This document shows, one piece after another, positions 47,813 to 57,909 of a stretch of 64,000 nt of DNA. The number at the start of each line of letters is the position of its first letter. Position 1 is the first letter of the stretch. Both the position numbers and the translations under genes were made by a program. The notes below the pieces were generated by a model, which saw nothing but the letters and a program-made list of their open reading frames with translations, searched no databases and was not told the origin of the DNA. Origin of the DNA: Fodinicurvata halophila (GTDB taxonomy: Bacteria > Pseudomonadota > Alphaproteobacteria > Kiloniellales > DSM-21159); the NCBI RefSeq assembly GCF_042651425.1, contig NZ_JBHSCW010000001.1, positions 744,001 to 808,000 on the forward strand, read 5' to 3'.

Positions 47813-49351
47813 CTATTCGGCTGGTTTCGGCGCGATACCCAGTCCTTTTACCGGATCCCCATAGCCCTGATCGGTCATATCCTTGATGGCCTCGTTCTGC
47901 CTGTGCCACTGCCGGACCTCTTCTTCGGTCGCCTTGGGCGAGAACAGGCCGGTCACGGCATAGAAGATGCCGATCACGGGCGCCGTCCAGCAGGCAAAGG
48001 CCAGCGGTATGTAGAGGAGATTCTCGAAGTTCCCGTCCGCGACCCCGAGACCCAGGGCCGTGATCACGAAGGCGCCACCGGCGTTCCAGGGAATCAACGG
48101 CGACATCAGCGTACCGCCTTCTTCCGTTGCCCGCGAGAGGTTCAGGGTCGAATAGCCCATGCCGCGATAGACCGGTGCATACATGCGCCCCGGCAGAGCG
48201 ATGGACAGGTAGGGATCGCCCGCCACCAGGTTGGTGGCGAAGGAGGCACCTATGGCAGACGACTGGACACCTGCAAAGCTGTGCACCTTGGTCAGGATCG
48301 CGTTTATGATGGTCTCCAGACAACCGGTGCGTTCGAGCGCGCCGCCAAAACCCAGCGCGATGAGGATCAGGGAAATCGTCCACATCATGGACTGGATCCC
48401 GCCGCTGTTCAGCAGGCTGTCGATCTCGGACACGCCGGTCTCGATGGAATAGCCGCTGTTGGCGTAGCTGAAGACGTCGTGCATGCCGACACCCTGGAAC
48501 AGCATCGCCATCAGGCCGCCCACGACGACGCCGGCAAACAGCGAGGGAATCGGTGGCTGCTTCATGACCGCAAGCACAATCACCAGCAACGCCGGCAGCA
48601 ACAGCCAGGGCGAGATCAGGAAGTTGTCCTGCAGCGCCGAGGTGATGTTCTCGATTCGCTCGAAGGAGCTCTCGCCCGATTCGAGCAGCGTGTAGCCTCC
48701 CACTCCATAGATCACCAACGCGATCAGCATGGCGGGAATCGTGGTCGGCAGCATGTTGCGAATGTGATGGAAGATGTTCACGCCGGTCACGGCGGGCGCC
48801 AGATTGGTGGTATCGGACAGCGGCGAGATCTTGTCGCCGAAGAAGGCGCCGGACACCACGGCCCCCGCGGTCCAGTACATCGGGATTCCGAAGCCTTCGC
48901 CGATGCCCATGAGCGCCAGGCCGACCGTCCCGACCGTCCCCCAGGAGGTGCCCAGGGATACGGAGACCAAGGAACAGAGGATCATCGCCGCGGCCAGGAA
49001 GACTTCCGGACTGAGGATCACCAGGCCGTAATAGATCAGGGTCGGCACCGTGCCGCTGGCAATCCACACGCCGATGATCATGCCGACGACGATCAGGACG
49101 GACACCGAGGGCAGGGACACGTTGATGACGTGAAAGACACCATCCTGGATGCTGGGCCACTTGTGGCCCAGTTTCTTGCCCACGATGGCGGTGATCGCCA
49201 GCCCGATGGCCAGGGGGATGTGCGGGGTGAAATTGTCGAATACGAAAAGCTGCAGTCCCAGGACCAGGAGTGTCAGGACAACGGGCACCAGGGCCAGGAC
49301 AAGCGAAGGCTTCTCGATCGTACCCTGTTCCGTCTGATCATCACTGCTCAT
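47813..49351 (-). CDS. nhaC: Na+/H+ antiporter of the NhaC family
   Basis: A 512-residue antiporter with about twelve hydrophobic segments. Family blocks include GTSWGTVGTVGLALMGIGEG, FFGDKISPLSDTTNLAPAV and a C-terminal TLMSPLIPWNAGGAFV. It exports sodium in exchange for protons, fitting a salt- or alkali-exposed life. ATG at 49351 follows a run of five G by five bases and is preferred over an upstream in-frame ATG at 49450. Confidence 0.93.
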   Translation of the reverse strand: MSSDDQTEQGTIEKPSLVLALVPVVLTLLVLGLQLFVFDNFTPHIPLAIGLAITAIVGKKLGHKWPSIQDGVFHVINVSLPSVSVLIVVGMIIGVWIASGTVPTLIYYGLVILSPEVFLAAAMILCSLVSVSLGTSWGTVGTVGLALMGIGEGFGIPMYWTAGAVVSGAFFGDKISPLSDTTNLAPAVTGVNIFHHIRNMLPTTIPAMLIALVIYGVGGYTLLESGESSFERIENITSALQDNFLISPWLLLPALLVIVLAVMKQPPIPSLFAGVVVGGLMAMLFQGVGMHDVFSYANSGYSIETGVSEIDSLLNSGGIQSMMWTISLILIALGFGGALERTGCLETIINAILTKVHSFAGVQSSAIGASFATNLVAGDPYLSIALPGRMYAPVYRGMGYSTLNLSRATEEGGTLMSPLIPWNAGGAFVITALGLGVADGNFENLLYIPLAFACWTAPVIGIFYAVTGLFSPKATEEEVRQWHRQNEAIKDMTDQGYGDPVKGLGIAPKPAE

Positions 49352-49626
49352 GCAAACCCCCCTTTTTGAATTGCTTTCCAAATCAGTTCCCCCGGATTCT
49401 TCAGAGAACCCGGGGTGACGACAGTGCGGCGCTTCCTTTGCTTCCGACACGGCATGCCAGCCAGCATGCTTACCCTGAAGGCCATGGACCCTACTCCGGG
49501 TAATGCATCAAAGATAGCTGGAAAACGTCATTTAACACCATGAATTGTCTCAATTGTCACAGACCGTCCCCCGTTGACTAGGTGCCACGAGCCTGGAAAA
49601 TCAGAAAACCAGCGCTGCTGGAGGTG

Positions 49627-50367
49627 TCACGACTGGCGTGAGGCGGGTGTTGGACGAACCACCTGCGGCAGGGGCCAGGCCATTCGCCGTCGTTCGGCGG
49701 CTCGCAGCGGGCGGACGGCATAGACCTGCTTGCTCGCTTCCACGAGGTGGACGCCGGCGAAATGCGGCGAGATCCGCTGGCCGATCCGCTCCCAGGCCGG
49801 TGCCGTGCGCAGCAGTGCCCGGGAGTGCGTGGGCGGGACGAAGAGGGCCTGGGAGGTGCGCAGCGGCGTGAAACTGTGCTCGCGCAGCAGGCGTGAAATC
49901 TGCCCCTGGCTATAGGGATGGCCGAATCCGAAGGGCGTGCGCTCCAGCCGGGCCCAGACACCGCGCCGATTGGGCACGACGATCACCAGGCGCCCCTCGC
50001 CCTTCAAGATACGCCAGACCTCGTTCAGCATGTCGCGAAGGTAGTCCGAGTTCTCGAGACAGTGGACCAGCAGCACCCGGTCCACGGAGAACGTCGGCAG
50101 GGGCAGCTCGGTCTCGTCCACCAGGGCCACGCGGCTGCGCTCTTCCGAGGGCCAGTGCACCACACCCTGGGTCAGCGGCATGAAGGCAAAGACACGTGCC
50201 GCCTCGTGGAACTGCCTCAGATAGGGGATGGCATAGCCCAGGCCCAGGAGTTCCAGACCATGGAGGTCCGGCCACAGGCTGCGTATGCGCCGACGGATCA
50301 GGTGGCGTGCCATCTCCCCCGTCGGCGTCTCGTAGAATTCCCGGTAATCAACGACATCATTCCACAT
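49627..50367 (-). CDS. Class I SAM-dependent methyltransferase near gloB
   Basis: A 246-residue protein with a methyltransferase fold: LLGLGYAIPYLRQF is a weak motif I, VALVDETELPLPTFSVDRVL and EVWRILKGEGRLVIVVPNRR the later motifs. SAM binding is likely but the glycine loop is unusual. Its partner is unknown. It is divergent from gloB (gap 84 bases), a pairing I recall from other alphaproteobacteria. Confidence 0.8.
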   Translation of the reverse strand: MWNDVVDYREFYETPTGEMARHLIRRRIRSLWPDLHGLELLGLGYAIPYLRQFHEAARVFAFMPLTQGVVHWPSEERSRVALVDETELPLPTFSVDRVLLVHCLENSDYLRDMLNEVWRILKGEGRLVIVVPNRRGVWARLERTPFGFGHPYSQGQISRLLREHSFTPLRTSQALFVPPTHSRALLRTAPAWERIGQRISPHFAGVHLVEASKQVYAVRPLRAAERRRMAWPLPQVVRPTPASRQS

Positions 50368-50451
50368 GGGGGTACAATAGCACAGGCTCGGACCTCATAT
50401 GAATGGCTTCACGGACTTTCGCGAACGACAGCTACAGGCGGGGGCATCCCA

Positions 50452-51222
50452 TTGGCACAACTCGAGATTCACCAGATTCCTGTCCTCAACGACAACTACG
50501 TCTATCTCATCCGTGAGGCCGACAACGGTTCAGTGGGCGTGATCGACCCGGCGGTTGCCGGACCGGTCCTGAAAGAGGCCGAACGCCTGGGATGGACGAT
50601 CACCCACATCATCAACACCCATCACCATCCGGACCATGTGGGAGGCAATCTCGAGATCAAGAAGGCCACCGACTGTCATGTCATCGGCCCGGCACCGGAC
50701 GAGGCCCGCATTCCCGGCATCGACGAGGCCGTGAACGAGGGCGATATCGTGCACTTCGGCCAGGCCGAGGCAGAGGTCTTCTTCGTGCCCGGCCACACCC
50801 GCGGACACATCGCCTACTGGTTCCCGGAAAGCCACGCCCTGTTCTGTGGCGACACGCTCTTCGCCCTGGGCTGCGGTCGCCTGTTCGAGGGCAGCCCGGC
50901 CCAGATGTGGGACTCTCTTCGCAAGCTGCGCGAGCTACCCGACGAAACGGCAGTCTACTGCGCCCATGAATACACCCAGAACAATGCACGCTTCGCACTC
51001 AGCATCGAACCCGGGAATGCGGAGTTGCAGCAGCGGGCGAAGCAGATCGACACGCTGCGCGCCGCAGGGAAGCCGACGGTCCCCTCGCGTCTTGCCGAGG
51101 AAAAGGCCACGAACCCCTTCCTGCGCGCCGATGATCCGGCGTTGGCGACCGCCCTGGACCTGCAGGGTCGCTCGGCCCAGGAGTGCTTTGCCGAGGTCCG
51201 ACGCCGCAAGGATAGCTTCTGA
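50452..51222 (+). CDS. gloB: Hydroxyacylglutathione hydrolase (glyoxalase II)
   Basis: Hydrolyses S-lactoylglutathione in the glyoxalase pathway. The 256-residue metallo-beta-lactamase-fold protein has the binuclear metal motif NTHHHPDHVGG, then FVPGHTRGHIAYW, FCGDTLFALGCGR and CAHEYTQNNARF with the glutathione-binding C-terminus. The start is a TTG at 50452 preceded by a G-rich stretch; in-frame sequence upstream belongs to the promoter of the divergent gene. Confidence 0.95.
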   Translation: MAQLEIHQIPVLNDNYVYLIREADNGSVGVIDPAVAGPVLKEAERLGWTITHIINTHHHPDHVGGNLEIKKATDCHVIGPAPDEARIPGIDEAVNEGDIVHFGQAEAEVFFVPGHTRGHIAYWFPESHALFCGDTLFALGCGRLFEGSPAQMWDSLRKLRELPDETAVYCAHEYTQNNARFALSIEPGNAELQQRAKQIDTLRAAGKPTVPSRLAEEKATNPFLRADDPALATALDLQGRSAQECFAEVRRRKDSF

Positions 51223-51583
51223 GTCCTCCTGCCTGGCTCCTCCTGCGACCGGGCAGGCCGCGTCCTGCAGGGCAGGGACAGGAGTTATGCAATTATAGCG
51301 TATCTATTGCGGCGCAGCATATACTATTTCTACGGGCAAGAATCGAGGCTTCACAGTGCCTTTTGAAGATTTTCCCTGGCACGGGTAGCCGAACTTCGTG
51401 TGAGCGGCACGGAGAAGACGTGCCTTCGGAGTCGTACAGGGGAGCCGCCCGTTCTTGTGTGTTGAGCAGGAGCTGCGGCCGCGTCTTCAGGATCGGAATT
51501 GACAAGGAAGACACCATTGGCCGCTGGCAAACCGCCCGCGGCATATACCCGGTGTTGCCACAAGCGGAAACAGGACAGACCCC
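51223..51583. other. Intergenic region between gloB and the histidine kinase
   Basis: A 361-base stretch without a credible gene. It contains some AT-richer sequence around 51295-51335, where a promoter for the kinase could lie, but no clear -35/-10 pair was found. A C-rich hairpin may follow gloB at about 51230-51285; the pairing is loose and not claimed as a terminator. Confidence 0.35.
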
Positions 51584-52837
51584 ATGCACGCCACGTCCGG
51601 CCATGCCCGGCTCCAGCCCAGCGGCAATGAAACGGAGCGCCTGAGGGCACTTGAGGACTACCAGCTCCTGGAGAGCGAAGCCGATCCGCGCTTTGAGCGC
51701 ATCGTGGAGATGGCCGTCGACCTCTTCGACGTGCCCATCGCCTACATCTCCCTGCTGGACGACACGCGCCAGTGGTTCAAGGCCAGCACCGGCCTGGATT
51801 TCTCGGAAACCCCGCTTGCCCAGTCCTTCTGCCTGCACAGCATACAGCACGCGGGCGTGACCGTGATCGAGGATGCCCGCCTGGATGCCCGCTTCTCGGC
51901 ACTCCCCATGGTGACGGACAATCCCGGCACCGTCTTCTACGCCTCCGTGCCGCTCGTCACACCAGACGGCTTCCGTCACGGAACGCTGTGCTTGATGGAC
52001 AGGCACCCGCGCCGACTTGATGACAAGCAGCGCCGGCTGCTGTCGTCGCTGGCCGAGATCGCCGTGGACGAGATGGAATTGCACCGTGCCAGCCTGCAGC
52101 TTATCAAGGAAAAGCAGGAGGCCCGTCGTGCCGCGCGGATCAAGGACGACTTCCTGGCCATGATGAGCCACGAGTTCCGCACGCCGCTGAATGCCATTCT
52201 CGGCTTCTCCGAGGTTATCCGCGCCCAGGCGATGGGCCCGGTCGGACACGAAAAGTACCTGGACTATGCCCAGGACATCCATAACAGCGGCCAGCATCTT
52301 CTGTCCCTGATCGACGACCTGCTGGACAGCGCCCATTTCGGCCGGGACGGTTTCGCACTGCAGGAGGAGGCCTTCGACCCGGCCCGGGTGGCGGTGGAGG
52401 CGCTCGACATGATGGAGCGCAAGGCGGAGCTCGCCGGCCTCGAGCTGCGCCACAGTATCCAGCCGCACGCCTTTCGCTTCCATGGCGATGCGCGCCGCTT
52501 TCGCCAGATCGTCCTCAATCTGCTGTCCAACGCCATCAAGTTCACCCCGGCCGGCGGCCGCGTTCTCCTGAGGCTGAAGCGTCTTGAGGATGGACGCCTG
52601 CGATTGCAGGTCGCCGACAGCGGCATCGGTATGACCCCAAGGGAAAGGCAGCAGGCCCGAGAGGTCTTCTACCGCGGAGAGGCGTCCGCCGTGCAGGCGC
52701 GTGAAGGGGCCGGGATCGGGCTGTCGCTGGTGGACCGCTTCGCCCAGGCGCATGGTGGGGCCTTGGGGATTCTCAGCCGACCCGGCCGAGGCAGCGTGCT
52801 CCGCGTCGACCTCCCAGCGGCGCGTCTGCTGGCTTGA
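51584..52837 (+). CDS. Cytoplasmic GAF-domain sensor histidine kinase
   Basis: A 417-residue kinase without membrane segments. A GAF domain covers residues 20-165 (PIAYISLLDDTRQWFKA, then AQSFCLHSIQ), followed by a dimerisation helix with the phospho-acceptor His in MSHEFRTPLNAILGF, and a C-terminal ATPase domain with NLLSNAIKFTPAGG, DSGIGM and GAGIGLSLV. All catalytic boxes look intact. No response regulator is adjacent, so it is an orphan kinase; the signal is unknown. Confidence 0.92.
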   Translation: MHATSGHARLQPSGNETERLRALEDYQLLESEADPRFERIVEMAVDLFDVPIAYISLLDDTRQWFKASTGLDFSETPLAQSFCLHSIQHAGVTVIEDARLDARFSALPMVTDNPGTVFYASVPLVTPDGFRHGTLCLMDRHPRRLDDKQRRLLSSLAEIAVDEMELHRASLQLIKEKQEARRAARIKDDFLAMMSHEFRTPLNAILGFSEVIRAQAMGPVGHEKYLDYAQDIHNSGQHLLSLIDDLLDSAHFGRDGFALQEEAFDPARVAVEALDMMERKAELAGLELRHSIQPHAFRFHGDARRFRQIVLNLLSNAIKFTPAGGRVLLRLKRLEDGRLRLQVADSGIGMTPRERQQAREVFYRGEASAVQAREGAGIGLSLVDRFAQAHGGALGILSRPGRGSVLRVDLPAARLLA

Positions 52838-52907
52838 CCCTGGTGGGAGGTCCGGAGATGTTGGGCTTGGAACCATACCTCCCAACAGAGAAGGACCGTC
52901 TGGCCCA

Positions 52908-53333
52908 ATGAACCACCCCGATGAACTGATCCGTGCCCTCGGCCTGCAGCCGCATCCCGAGGGCGGATGCTATCAGGAGATCTATCGCGCGCCAGCCGAA
53001 GACGGCCAGCGCAGCAGCGTGACAGCGATCTATTACCTGCTGCGCGCCGGCGAGCGCAGTCACTGGCACCGGGTGGATGCCACGGAGATCTGGCACTGGT
53101 ACGCGGGCGCGCCGCTCGCCCTGCACCTCAGTCCCGATGGCCGGCGCAGCGAAACACGTCATCTCGGAAACGACTTCTCGAACGGCCAGCGCCCCCAGGT
53201 GGTGCTGGAGCCCCACGTCTGGCAGTCGGCGGAAAGCCTGGGCGAGTGGACCCTGGTCGGCTGCACGGTCGCCCCGGGATTCGAGTTCTCCGGCTTCGAG
53301 ATGGCACCTGAGGACTGGGCACCCGGGGAGTGA
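52908..53333 (+). CDS. DUF985 cupin protein
   Basis: A 141-residue single-domain cupin of the DUF985 type: GLQPHPEGGCYQEIYRA at the start, SHWHRVDATEIWHWYAG carrying the metal-binding His residues, and VVLEPHVWQSAE. The family is uncharacterised; some members are linked to sugar or lipid metabolism by context only. The ATG at 52908 is 70 bases after the kinase stop. It converges on phbB. Confidence 0.88.
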   Translation: MNHPDELIRALGLQPHPEGGCYQEIYRAPAEDGQRSSVTAIYYLLRAGERSHWHRVDATEIWHWYAGAPLALHLSPDGRRSETRHLGNDFSNGQRPQVVLEPHVWQSAESLGEWTLVGCTVAPGFEFSGFEMAPEDWAPGE

Positions 53334-53342
53334 CCCAAGGCC

Positions 53343-53369
53343 CCCGGTGCCGTCCTGCGCGGCATCGGG
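53343..53369. terminator. Hairpin between convergent DUF985 and phbB genes
   Basis: CCCGGTGCCG (53343-53352), loop TCCTGCG, CGGCATCGGG (53360-53369) gives ten pairs with one G-T. No T-tract follows on either strand, so its role as a terminator is tentative. Confidence 0.4.
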
Positions 53370-53394
53370 ACCCGGGTCTTGAGAGCGGACGGGC

Positions 53395-54117
53395 TCAGTA
53401 CATGTGCTGGCCGCCGTTGATGGACAGCGTCGACCCCGTGATGAAACCGGCGTCATCGGCCACCAGGAAGACCACACCACGGGCAATCTCCTCGGCCTGG
53501 CCGAGACGGCCCACGGGGATGCGGGCCACGATCTTCTCCAGGACGTTTTCCGGCACCGACCGCACCATGTCGGTTTCGATGTAGCCCGGCGCGATGGCAT
53601 TGACCGTGATGCCCTTGCCGGCGCCCTCCTGGGCCAGCGCCTTGGTAAAACCGTGGATGCCGGATTTCGCGGCGGCGTAGTTCACCTGGCCGTACTGCCC
53701 GGCCTGGCCGTTGATCGACCCGATGTTGACGATGCGCCCGAAGCCCTTCTCGCGCATGGATTCGATGACGCAACGACAGAGGTTGAAGCAGGACCCCAGG
53801 TTGGTGTCGATCACGGCCTGCCACTGATCGGCAGACATCTTTTGGATCGTGCTGTCCCGCGTGATCCCGGCATTGTTGACGAGGACCTCCACGGGACCGT
53901 GCTCCTGGGCAACCTTCTCGATTCCCGCCTTGACCGCTTCGAAATCCGAGACATCGAACTTGGCCACCGGGATTCCCGTTTCCTTCGAGAAGGCCTCGGC
54001 GGCTTCGTCGTTACCGCCGTAGTTGGCAACGACATCATAGCCTTCCTTCTTCAACGCCAAGCAGATCGCCGCGCCGATACCCCGGGTTCCACCGCTTACC
54101 AAAGCCACTCTGGACAT
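53395..54117 (-). CDS. phbB: Acetoacetyl-CoA reductase
   Basis: NADPH-dependent SDR reducing acetoacetyl-CoA to (R)-3-hydroxybutyryl-CoA, the PHA monomer. The 240-residue protein has the cofactor loop SGGTRGIGAAI, NNAGITRDST, the catalytic Tyr-x3-Lys in VNYAAAKSGIHG, and a C-terminus DGGQHMY. It follows phbA on the same strand, as in most PHA operons. Confidence 0.95.
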   Translation of the reverse strand: MSRVALVSGGTRGIGAAICLALKKEGYDVVANYGGNDEAAEAFSKETGIPVAKFDVSDFEAVKAGIEKVAQEHGPVEVLVNNAGITRDSTIQKMSADQWQAVIDTNLGSCFNLCRCVIESMREKGFGRIVNIGSINGQAGQYGQVNYAAAKSGIHGFTKALAQEGAGKGITVNAIAPGYIETDMVRSVPENVLEKIVARIPVGRLGQAEEIARGVVFLVADDAGFITGSTLSINGGQHMY

Positions 54118-54273
54118 TTCCTCATCTCCCTGTCGGTTGGTTTATGACTTCCTGTCCTCTCGTTGCGGCCGCTTGCTTGCGGCCTTGTCTCTCCGGGCAT
54201 CCGGCCTCCGCCCCCACAGGCAGGCTGCCATGAGGAGGCGGAGGGTCCTATTGGGAAGCCGTCGGAAATTCAG

Positions 54274-55449
<1,176 letters not shown>

Positions 55450-55581
55450 TCTGGCTTCCTCCTGGATTGGGTCTCTTTTTAATAGAGCTTGGGGCAAGGA
55501 CGGCGAATGTTAAGGAGCCGCCCCTGATTTTTGCACTGCAATATACCGAAAGACTACAATCCAAGCGCCGAAAGGGACAAG

Positions 55582-56832
55582 TTAAGAAACCGCCTTGTCC
55601 CGCATCCAGTCCCGCAACGGCCCCCATATGCGTGAAGCGGCACTACGGCCGGCAACCATGCCGATATGCCCGGCTTTCGGACGCTGTACGTCGACATTCG
55701 GCAAGGCCTCCGCAAGGGCCAGGGCAGAGGCCGGCGGCACGATCCTGTCCTCGGCCGGGATCACGCAGAGCGTGGGCAGTTCAATCCGCTGCGGCAGCAC
55801 GCGCCGCCCGGCGATCCGCCAAGCCCCCATCTGCGTCGTGTTCCCGGCGTACCAGGCACCCAGGCATTCTCGTGCCACCGGCGCGGCCAGCGGCACGCCG
55901 TCGTTCAGCCAGTCCTCCAGCGCCACGAAGGCCCGCGCCTGCTCACTCTCGGGATCGAGGGCGGCAAAATTCCGGAACTTGCGGATCGTCGCCATGGGAT
56001 CGACCATGGTGAAGAGCGATTGCAGGACATCCACCGGCAATTCGCCCATGAGGTCCATCAACGGCCCCCAGGTCATCAGCGCCGCCCGCCCGAGGGCTGC
56101 TTGGCCCGGGATGGCATGGAAATCCCAGGGCGTGGCCAGCAGCACGAGCCCACGCAGGTCCTCGGCCCGCCGCTGCGCCGCCGCCAGGGCAAGCAAGCCG
56201 CCCATGCAGTAGCCGACCAGCAAGGGATTCTGCCCGGTCTCGCTCCGCAGGGCATCCAGGGACGCTTCCAGGTAGCCCGCGATGTAGTCGGTCAGCGAGA
56301 AACCGCGCTCGATCTCCCCCGGCGTCCCCCAGTCCAGCAGGAAGACGCGAAAGCCGGACTCCGCTAGCCAGCGAGCCAGCGAGCAGGTCTCGGAGAGATC
56401 CAGGATATAGCCCCGATTGATCAGGGACGGGACCAGGAGCAAGGGGGGCCCGGACCCGCCATAGTCGAGCAGGCGGGCCGAGCCTTCGGACCAGAGTACT
56501 GGCGGATCCTCAAGAGCGCGTCGATAGGGATGCCGGCGATAGGCCTCTATGCCATCAAGAAGTTCCCTCTGGCGCTTTCGAACCTGGCGCTCCAGGGCGT
56601 CGGCGGCCGCGGCGGGGTCCGCTTCGGCGCGCAGCAGCTCCAGCCTCAACGCCTCCTCCTCCGCGCGCAGTGCCGGATTCAAGTTCTGCCAGCCGCTGTT
56701 CCAGCTCGGCCAGGCGGCGCTCGAACCGCGCCAGATCGTCTGGGCGAGGCTCAGATGGAGCATCAGCGGACGTGGCCCCTTGCGCTGACTGTCCGGAACG
56801 CGTCTCTGTCCCGCTTCCCCCATGCTCTCCAT
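55582..56832 (-). CDS. PhaC-like PHA synthase (alpha/beta hydrolase fold)
   Basis: A 416-residue protein of the class III-like PHA synthase family. The lipase-like box is GYCMGG (nucleophile Cys209), with the acid in PAEDRIVPP and the His in KAGHIGMVAG; DYGGSGPPLLLVPSLINRGY is an N-terminal family block. The Cys nucleophile, rather than Ser, supports a polymerase. A start at 56832 with GGCGGGAAAGACG upstream overlaps the phaE-like gene by 278 bases; ATG 56763 is an alternative. It lies 132 bases upstream of phbA. Confidence 0.85.
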   Translation of the reverse strand: MESMGEAGQRRVPDSQRKGPRPLMLHLSLAQTIWRGSSAAWPSWNSGWQNLNPALRAEEEALRLELLRAEADPAAAADALERQVRKRQRELLDGIEAYRRHPYRRALEDPPVLWSEGSARLLDYGGSGPPLLLVPSLINRGYILDLSETCSLARWLAESGFRVFLLDWGTPGEIERGFSLTDYIAGYLEASLDALRSETGQNPLLVGYCMGGLLALAAAQRRAEDLRGLVLLATPWDFHAIPGQAALGRAALMTWGPLMDLMGELPVDVLQSLFTMVDPMATIRKFRNFAALDPESEQARAFVALEDWLNDGVPLAAPVARECLGAWYAGNTTQMGAWRIAGRRVLPQRIELPTLCVIPAEDRIVPPASALALAEALPNVDVQRPKAGHIGMVAGRSAASRIWGPLRDWMRDKAVS

Positions 56833-57079
56833 CGTCTTTCCCGCCGAACTGCTGGGAGCCCGGCGCCAGAGATTCCCTTGGCGGCAGGGCCGTGCTCCAC
56901 CCCATCCAGGCCGCCCAGCTACGCAAGTGTTCCATCCAGGCCTCGGTCATCCTGTCCAGGGACCGGCCCACTTCGGGATCGGCCGCCCGGAGAGACACCT
57001 CCCTTTCCCTGAGATCCAGGTAGCGGGCGACCATGTCGTCCAGAGACATTCCCTCGGGTGTCATACCGTCATCCGTCAT
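56555..57079 (-). CDS. PhaE-like small subunit/coiled-coil protein of PHA synthase
   Basis: A 174-residue acidic protein with a helical N-terminal half (SLDRMTEAWMEHLRSWAAWM) and a short coiled coil FERRLAELEQRLAELE, a layout like PhaE, the partner of class III PhaC. The remaining 38 residues are a Gly/Arg-rich tail. The 3' part overlaps the phaC-like gene in another frame. The assignment is tentative, from layout and context. Confidence 0.55.
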   Translation of the reverse strand: MTDDGMTPEGMSLDDMVARYLDLREREVSLRAADPEVGRSLDRMTEAWMEHLRSWAAWMGWSTALPPRESLAPGSQQFGGKDDGEHGGSGTETRSGQSAQGATSADAPSEPRPDDLARFERRLAELEQRLAELESGTARGGGGVEAGAAARRSGPRRGRRRPGAPGSKAPEGTS

Positions 57080-57238
57080 GTCGGCCTCACTATAACGGCA
57101 GGCAGACGCCGAAGCCATGGGCAGGCGCGTTTGCGACAGTGCGCGGAGTGATTGACAGTTCCTGCTTCCGCACCGCAGTATTCCTTTACGCTACAAGTAT
57201 GTTTAGCGCTTTGACACAATCCAGTGAGGCGGAAGATC

Positions 57239-57865
57239 TTGGAGAACACAGAACGGCCTGCCAAATCGGCACCGATTACCATCAAGAAGTACGCCAACCG
57301 ACGACTTTACAACACCGCAACCAGCAGTTACGTAACTCTGGATCATCTCTGCCAGATGGTGAAGGATGATGTGGACTTCGTTGTCTACGATGCCAAGAGC
57401 GGAGAGGATATCACCCGGTCTGTCCTGACCCAGATCATAGTGGAAGAGGAAGCCAAGGGCGAGAACCTGCTGCCGATCTCCTTTCTCCGCCAGCTGATCT
57501 CCTTCTATGGGCACGGCATGCGCTGGATGCTGCCCAGCTATCTGGAGCAGACGATGGAAGCCTTCACGGCCAACCAGGAAGCCATTGCCCGGAACATGCA
57601 GGAGACCATGGGGGGTGTCTTTCCCTTCGGCAACATGGAGGAACTGGGCAAGCAGAACCTGGCCATGCTGCAGCACACGATGAACATGTTCTCCCCCTTC
57701 TCCGGCGATAGCGGAAGCTCCACCTCGAAGGGGGAGGGCGAACATTCCCAGAAGGGGTCCGCGCAAGGAAGCTCCGAATCGAGCACGCAGGAAGAGCAAC
57801 TCGAGCAACTGCAGAAGCAGGTCGAACAATTGCGCCAGGAACTGGGCAAGCTGTCCAGGAAATGA
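57239..57865 (+). CDS. phaR: Polyhydroxyalkanoate synthesis repressor PhaR
   Basis: DNA- and PHA-binding repressor of PHA genes. The N-terminal block APITIKKYANRRLYNTATSS is the hallmark of PhaR, followed by the accumulation-regulatory domain (TRSVLTQIIVEEEAKGENLL), and a C-terminal Gln-rich coiled coil (EEQLEQLQKQVEQLRQELG). The start is probably TTG at 57239, nine bases after GAGG; GTG at 57224 is the alternative. It is divergent from the phaE-like gene. Confidence 0.93.
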   Translation: MENTERPAKSAPITIKKYANRRLYNTATSSYVTLDHLCQMVKDDVDFVVYDAKSGEDITRSVLTQIIVEEEAKGENLLPISFLRQLISFYGHGMRWMLPSYLEQTMEAFTANQEAIARNMQETMGGVFPFGNMEELGKQNLAMLQHTMNMFSPFSGDSGSSTSKGEGEHSQKGSAQGSSESSTQEEQLEQLQKQVEQLRQELGKLSRK

Positions 57866-57909
57866 CCAAGACTGGAGGAGAGCGGCGCCAGGGGCGCGCG
57901 GATCTCCCC

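Noticed and set aside
49918..50451. N-terminal extension of gloB
   Set aside because: It overlaps the divergent methyltransferase gene and does not resemble glyoxalase II; the conserved protein begins at the TTG 50452.
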